Assembly: GCF_001659605.2 (NCBI RefSeq)
Contig: NC_035164.2
Span: forward strand, 7,632,955 to 7,696,954
DNA: 64,000 bases
From: Manihot esculenta
Taxonomy: Eukaryota > Streptophyta > Magnoliopsida > Malpighiales > Euphorbiaceae
Direction: 5' to 3'
The number at the start of each line of letters is the position of its first letter. The first letter of the stretch is position 1. This document shows, in pieces, positions 59,497 through 64,000 of this stretch. The translations under genes and the position numbers were made by a program. The notes under the pieces were generated by a model. That model made no database searches, had not been told where the DNA came from, and saw nothing but the letters and a program-made list of their open reading frames with translations.

Positions 59497-60858
59497 CTAA
59501 TTTAGATGATCATTTGAATTCATATATTGCTCCCACAAATGCTCAATTAATGCATTATGAAGTGTAAAATGAGCATCTTTATCCTTAATTTTTTTATGTC
59601 GAGCAAAAAATTATTCAAATCGGATAGTTTTATCGACAACCATTTCAACAGTTGGAGCTGAAAATTCTCTACCGTCTTCAATAGATGTACTAAGGTCATG
59701 TTCATCCTCGATTATCATATTATGCATGATAATACATGTAGTTAATATATCATACAATACTTCTTTTTTCTAAAAACATGATGGCCCTGCAACTATTGTA
59801 AAATGTGATTGCAACACTCCGAAAGCACGTTCAACATCTTTTTGACATGATTCTTGTTTCATTGCAAAATACCTCTTCTTCCTATTTTGTGGTTCACGAA
59901 TAGTTTGCAGTTGCACAATAATTGACTATTTTTGATATATACCATCAACTAAATAATAACTCCTATTATATTCTTTTCCTTGAATAACATAATAAGCGGG
60001 AGGAGCAATACCTTTAGTAAGGTCGAAAAATAAATGTGATGACTCCAAAATATTAATATCGTTATTTGAGCCAGACATTCGAAAATATGCATGTCATATC
60101 CAAAAGTCATAATCAGCTACAACTTCTAAAATGGTTGTTAGCAATCCACTATGACCTGTATATTGGCCAGCCCATACAGTAATACAAATTTTCCATTTTC
60201 AATGGATGCAATCGAGACTACCTAACATTACTGGAAAGCCAAGTTGCTCACCAATATAAAGAAGTCTTGCAACATCCTCAGCAGTTGGTGATCTCAGATA
60301 TTGCTCACCAAATACCTGAACGGTAACTCGACAAAATCTCTTTATACTTTCAATTGCAGTGGACTCCCCAATTTTCACATATTTATCGGTAGCATCTGCT
60401 GGCAAACCATACACTAACATTCGAAATACATCTGTGATTTTTTGAAGAGTAGATAATCCAATTTTACCTACTGCATCTCTTTGTTGTTCAAAGTAAGTAT
60501 CATGCACTTTTATTGCATCGACAATGCGAAGGAACAAATTTCGAGACATTCTATATCGTCGACGAAATATTACATCATTGAAGCGTGGATTATTTGAAAA
60601 ATAATCTAGAAATAAATTACGATCAGCCGCTTCACAATCTCAATTGATTACTAGAAGACTTGGAGCAGAGCCACCTCTAGAAACTCGGTGTTGATCTTGT
60701 ATTTGCTGCAAAACCATCTTATTTCTAAGAAATTGTTGATTAACTGCTTGTGTTTCCACTTCAAACTCATTATCATTTGAAATAAAATCATCAATATCTG
60801 AAGAAGATGATGAATTTTCAGCATCATTATTTGATGTATCTCCAACATAGAAATCCAT
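59497..60858 (-). pseudogene. PIF/Harbinger transposase, full length, six in-frame premature stops
   Basis: From ATG 60858 (MDFYVGDTSNN) to TAG 59497 a single frame of 454 codons runs with no indel. Features: an acidic N-terminus; RRRYRMSRNLFLRIVDAI; a helix-turn-helix-like segment (ESTAIESIKRFCRV); and the DDE catalytic region with D in LGSLDCIH, D in SGSNNDINIL and E in DVERAFGVLQ, followed by IIMHNMIIEDE. This is the plant ALP1/PIF-type layout. Stops lie at 60640-60642, 60199-60201, 60094-60096, 59926-59928, 59770-59772 and 59611-59613. Family alignment from memory puts Trp, Arg or Gln at these places, so each fits a C:G to T:A change. The gene cannot make transposase now. Confidence 0.88.
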
Positions 60859-60970
60859 TTTAAGTAATGATCTGTAGAATTTTTTTGATTCAAATTTAAG
60901 AGGAACTAGAAAATGAGTTACTAGAAAATATAAGTTATGTTTATATCTTAGAAGAATACAATATTTAATA

Positions 60971-61626
60971 GAAAAATGTAGGGATAGGGATGCATACTAT
61001 CCAAAGGTGGAGATTGAGATAAAATCCATCCAACGGTCGATTTTAAGATAAAATCTATCAGGATACTGTTGGTTTAATTATTGTTTAAAATTATATCTAA
61101 CTTTATTGAAAAATGTGGGGATAGGGATGCGTAGTATTCGAAGGTGGAGATTGAGATCAAATCCATTCAACGGTCAATTTTAAGATGAAATCTATCAGAA
61201 TACTGTCGATTTAATTATTGTTTAAGATTCCATCTGACTTTATTAAAAAATGTGGGGATAGCGATGCATACTATCCGAAGGTGGAGATTGAGATGAAATT
61301 TATCCAACGGTCGATTTTAAGATGAAATCTATCAGGATACTGTTGGTTTAATTATTATTTAAAATTCCATTTGACTTTATTAAAAAATGTGGGGACAGGG
61401 ATGTATACTATCCGAAGGCGGAGATTGAGATGAAATCCATTAGAATACTATCGGTTTAATTATTGTTTAAGATTCCATCTGACTTTATTGAAAAATGTGG
61501 AGATAGGGATGCATAACATCCGAAGGTGGAGATTGAGATAAAATCCATCCAACGGTCGATTTTAATATGAAATCTGTTAGGATACTGTTGGTTTAATTAT
61601 TGTTTAAGATTCTATCTGATTTATAT
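60971..61626. repeat. Five 137-bp tandem repeats between the divergent Harbinger genes
   Basis: Units start at 60971, 61108, 61245, 61382 and 61490; the fourth is 108 bp long after losing about 29 bp. Each contains AAAAATGTGGGGATAGGGA, TGCATACTATCCGAAGGTGG, CCAACGGTCGATTTTAAGAT and TACTGTTGGTTTAATTATTG. Lying between divergent genes, they probably hold the promoters or binding sites of the element; this role is inferred. Confidence 0.88.
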
Positions 61627-61699
61627 ATACTGGAATGCTAACATCTACAACTTACCATAAAATGGCCATACCCTTCAATATTTAATCACTTTGTAAACT

Positions 61700-62790
61700 A
61701 TGACTCCAAGATCTGCAGGATATTCTACCAATGAAGATATGCTATTATGCAGAATTTATCTATATGTTTCACAAGATCTAGTTATAGGTAAACAACAATC
61801 TAGTCAACATTTTAGGGGTCGGGTGGCAAAAGCATATGAAGTTGCAAAAAATGAGTTTCGGGAGTTTTGCAACCCACGATCTTTACAATGTCAAATGCAA
61901 GTTATTGAGAAAGCTATAAGAAAATTAAATGGTTGTCATCGACAAGTTGAAAACTTACATGCTAGTGGTGCTTCAAAGCAAGATCTGGTGAGTATTTATT
62001 TAGTTATTACTTTGTATATAAATCTTAGAATTTTTCTTAACATTTTCCGAAGTGGTGCTTCAAAGCAAGATCTGGTGAGTATTTATTTAGTTATTACTTT
62101 GTATATAAATCTTAGAATTTTTCTTAACATTTTCCGAATTATGCAGCTCAATCAAGCGAAAACTTTACTCATGTAAGATCCAAGCAACAAAAAGAGATTC
62201 AAATTTGACCATGTTTGGAGCATGATGAAGGATGCTGAGAAGTTCAAAGATAGTAGCTCTAAAAAAAATAGTTCCAAATCAAAGCTCTTCTTATGTGTCA
62301 TGAGAGTCGGACAATCTTACTCTTGACTCACCTATGGTATCATCTTCAAACTTATCATCATTTTCAATTTATTTAAATGAAAATATTGCAGGAGATTATA
62401 CATCATCGAGTCGACCTTTTGATGTCAAAAAAGCAAAATTGAAGAAAAAACTTGATAAATCTTTTTCATCCGCTCTGAAATACTTACATGCTGATAATAA
62501 AAAGATTGTGATATAGTTGGCGAATGAAACTGCAGAAAGGGAGAAGGGAAGGCTAATGAAAAGCAGAGCTTTGAACTTAAAGGAATTTAAAGAAGAAAAT
62601 AAAATTTTACTGCTCGATTTAAATTTTATTTTTGATTCAATTGCTCATGAAATGTTTCGCTAAGAAAAAATTTGAATATCAGAGAAAAGAGCTCAATATT
62701 AACAACCACCACTGTCATCCGCCTCTAATGTGTATGGTCAATATCTCAATGATATTATTGGATTCGAGTCCGACCTACCAGAATATTAAA
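61700..62790 (+). pseudogene. Harbinger second gene (Myb/SANT- and NAM-associated-like protein), broken
   Basis: The start MTPRSAGYSTNEDMLLCRIY is followed by a trihelix/Myb-like segment (SRQHFRGRVAKAYEV-type, then RSLQCQMQVIEKAIRKLNGC) and SGASKQDL. An intron probably begins at GTGAGT near 61984 and ends at TTATGCAG near 62146. After it come LNQAKTLLM, a TAA stop, then KRFKFDHVWSMMKDAEKF, typical of the Harbinger-associated proteins. Frameshifts follow, then RPFDVKKAKLKKKLDKSF. The partner protein normally assists transposase import or DNA binding. Confidence 0.75.
61964..62137 (+). repeat. Perfect 87-bp tandem duplication across an exon-intron border
   Basis: Two identical copies (61964-62050 and 62051-62137) each include the coding end SGASKQDL and the GTGAGT donor with part of the intron. 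Being 29 codons, the duplication stays in frame when unspliced. No difference is visible between copies, so it looks recent. Confidence 0.9.
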
Positions 62791-63110
62791 TATTTAGTGT
62801 GTTGTTGCTGATTGTATTTTCAATTAATATATATTGTTCAATTATAATATATGTGTCACTCAACTTATTCTATATAATATATTATAAATAAATTAATTTA
62901 TTATAAATACTATTTATAATTGAGAATATATTAATTTAAATTAAATTTTTATAATTATAAAAAATAAAAATATAATATATTACGAGAGTGAAAAAATAAG
63001 GACCTATTTAAAAAGTTTTAAATATTCAAATAGTAAGGAAGAATTTTTATGAAAAAGATTATAAAATTTTGGACTATATTGTAAATTAATAAAAAAATAA
63101 AAAAAAAAAT
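62791..63110. other. AT-rich right part of the Harbinger element
   Basis: No features recognised. Confidence 0.5.
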
Positions 63111-63114
63111 TAAA

Positions 63115-63250
63115 TAGCGCTGCTACCGTGTCACACTAAATATAGCATGACACTGTAGCATAACACCAAAATCCCGCTGGATTTTGGTGTTGTGTTGGAG
63201 ACCATCTCCAACGCTAAAATAAAATTTGATGTAGCGTTGGAGACGGTGTT
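63115..63250. repeat. Palindromic right terminus of the Harbinger element
   Basis: Three inverted pairs in 135 bp: GTGTCACACT/GCATGACAC, CACCAAAATCC/GGATTTTGGTG, and CCATCTCCAACGCTA/TAGCGTTGGAGACGG. The last pair may mark a nested Harbinger-type MITE or the end of the element. Confidence 0.6.
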
Positions 63251-63412
63251 GTTTGAGATTCTCTAAATTTTTCACTTAGTATGCAAATATCTAGGTTCGC
63301 ATGCAAATATCTAGATTCTAATCGTTAATTTTGAAAGTTGGGTTAGTGGTATATGACCTATTAAGTTTTTCCTGAATGATTAATAAAATTCATATTCTTA
63401 TGAAGAAAAACG

Positions 63413-63563
63413 TGGATGTAGCTGTTGATTCAACTGTCATTATTGAATTTCATACAGTTCTCTCTCTTTTGTAGTAATGCTATTTTTCACATGTAAACGT
63501 GCAATTCTTATTATAAATGAAAACAACTGCTTTATATACATAGCTCCTCTCAATCTATCATCA
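63413..63563 (+). pseudogene. Fragment of a GEX2 copy (membrane-span exon and part of the last exon)
   Basis: It matches GEX2 around 42952-43075 (TTATTGAATTTC, TTCACATGTAAA, GTGCAATTCTT) and then jumps to ATATACATAGCTCCTCTCAA, matching 43459-43480 in the last exon. The end of exon 15, the whole last intron and the start of exon 16 are missing. Upstream bases also resemble the intron before exon 15, so it looks like a genomic duplication with an internal deletion rather than a processed copy. Confidence 0.75.
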
Positions 63564-64000
63564 AGTCATTAATGTGAATCGGTGGTTTTAACCCTTAATG
63601 GAAATAAGCAGTTCCCTTTAAAGAGAGAGTTTTGAGTTTCCTGAGGTTTAGCCTCGTCTTTTTCGAGAGCTTTTGTCGATTCTTTATCTTAGTAGGAGGT
63701 TTCTATCTATCCCTTCAGGTGGAGAAAAACTTCTCTCCACTCGATCATTTTCTACTTTTCTATTTTTCTTGTTGTTTGTGTTTTGAACAGATCTAGAGAA
63801 CTCTACTCGTAAATCCATGCAGTGCATGGTGGTTCGACTGATGTGTCCCCTCTCTTTTTATACTTGCCTTCATACCCTTGCAATCGTTTCGATGAAGGCT
63901 TATTTCCTTGCCGTGGAGTTGAATTTTTCTATCTTCTTTCTTGTTTGGCTTTTGGGTTGTTTTCCTGGTATCTCAATATGTTTGCATGTCTTTTTTGGAC
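63564..64000. other. Unassigned sequence at the window end
   Basis: Less AT-rich, pyrimidine-rich text (TCGTCTTTTTCGAG, CTCTCCACTCGATC) without an open frame. It might be the start of a LINE leader or a gene continuing to the right, but I cannot identify it. Confidence 0.3.

Larger units (their letters stand above)
58950..63250. mobile_element. Decayed PIF/Harbinger-type DNA transposon
   Basis: It holds the two genes of this superfamily, a DDE transposase (minus) and a Myb/NAM-associated-like protein (plus), diverging from a tandem-repeat region. The left border is proposed at GACTATTTCTAACGCTAAAT. On the right, CACCGTCTCCAACGCTA is found on the minus strand near 63233-63249, and the two CTAACGCTA-type ends resemble each other. 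A 3-bp target duplication could not be confirmed, so the borders are tentative. A SINE has inserted near the left end. Confidence 0.6.

Overview
This is plant nuclear DNA, almost certainly from a eudicot. It has an intron-rich gene with plant splice signals, Ty3/gypsy chromoviruses primed by initiator Met-tRNA, a Ty1/copia SIRE-type LTR, L1-type LINE debris, a PIF/Harbinger element and very AT-rich intergenic DNA. A euphorb such as cassava or rubber tree is my guess from general feel only. Nothing here is bacterial, and I see no tRNA, rRNA or CRISPR.

Layout. Positions 1-22515 are a nest of LTR retrotransposons. The host is a decayed Tat-like Ty3 element on the minus strand (element C: gag at 21939-20755 and 10714-9349, 5' LTR 22020-22515). 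Two Tekay/Del-type chromoviruses have inserted into it. Element B (10715-20754, plus) is young and structurally complete, with 2339-bp LTRs, the target duplication ACCTG and a 1622-codon gag-pol. Element D (3311-9348, minus) is older. D is in turn cut by element A (plus), of which only the pol end and 3' LTR (1094-3310) lie in the window. Next come a solo SIRE-type copia LTR (22609-23997, target duplication ATTAT), a RING-H2/ATL-type gene scrap, two degraded LTR pieces, a foldback element and scattered LINE fragments.

The only conventional host gene is at 35262-43545. It has 16 inferred exons encoding about 1,090 residues: signal peptide, filamin-type repeats, cadherin/Ig-like repeats, one membrane span and a short tail. 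I identify it as GEX2 (GAMETE EXPRESSED 2), a sperm-surface protein of double fertilisation. Exon 8 carries an apparent frameshift. A small broken copy of its membrane-span exon lies near 63.4-63.56 kb.

Downstream are four copies of one AT-rich MITE family (one split by a chromovirus fragment), a solo LTR inside another solo LTR (48287-52436), and a striking 1.72-kb foldback element (54954-56675) with a 9-bp target duplication. The arms of that element carry a series of 23-bp mini-palindromes. The last part is a decayed PIF/Harbinger element (about 58950-63250). Its transposase and Myb/NAM-like gene diverge from a 137-bp tandem-repeat array. The transposase frame is intact over 454 codons apart from six premature stops, each explainable by a C-to-T change on one strand or the other.

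How it fits together: this is a heterochromatin-like repeat landscape around one reproductive gene. The most unusual signals are the mini-palindrome arrays, a TTCGGCCGCCGAA motif shared by unrelated LTR families in the same transcriptional sense, and a one-base loss that removes the chromodomain from an otherwise young element.
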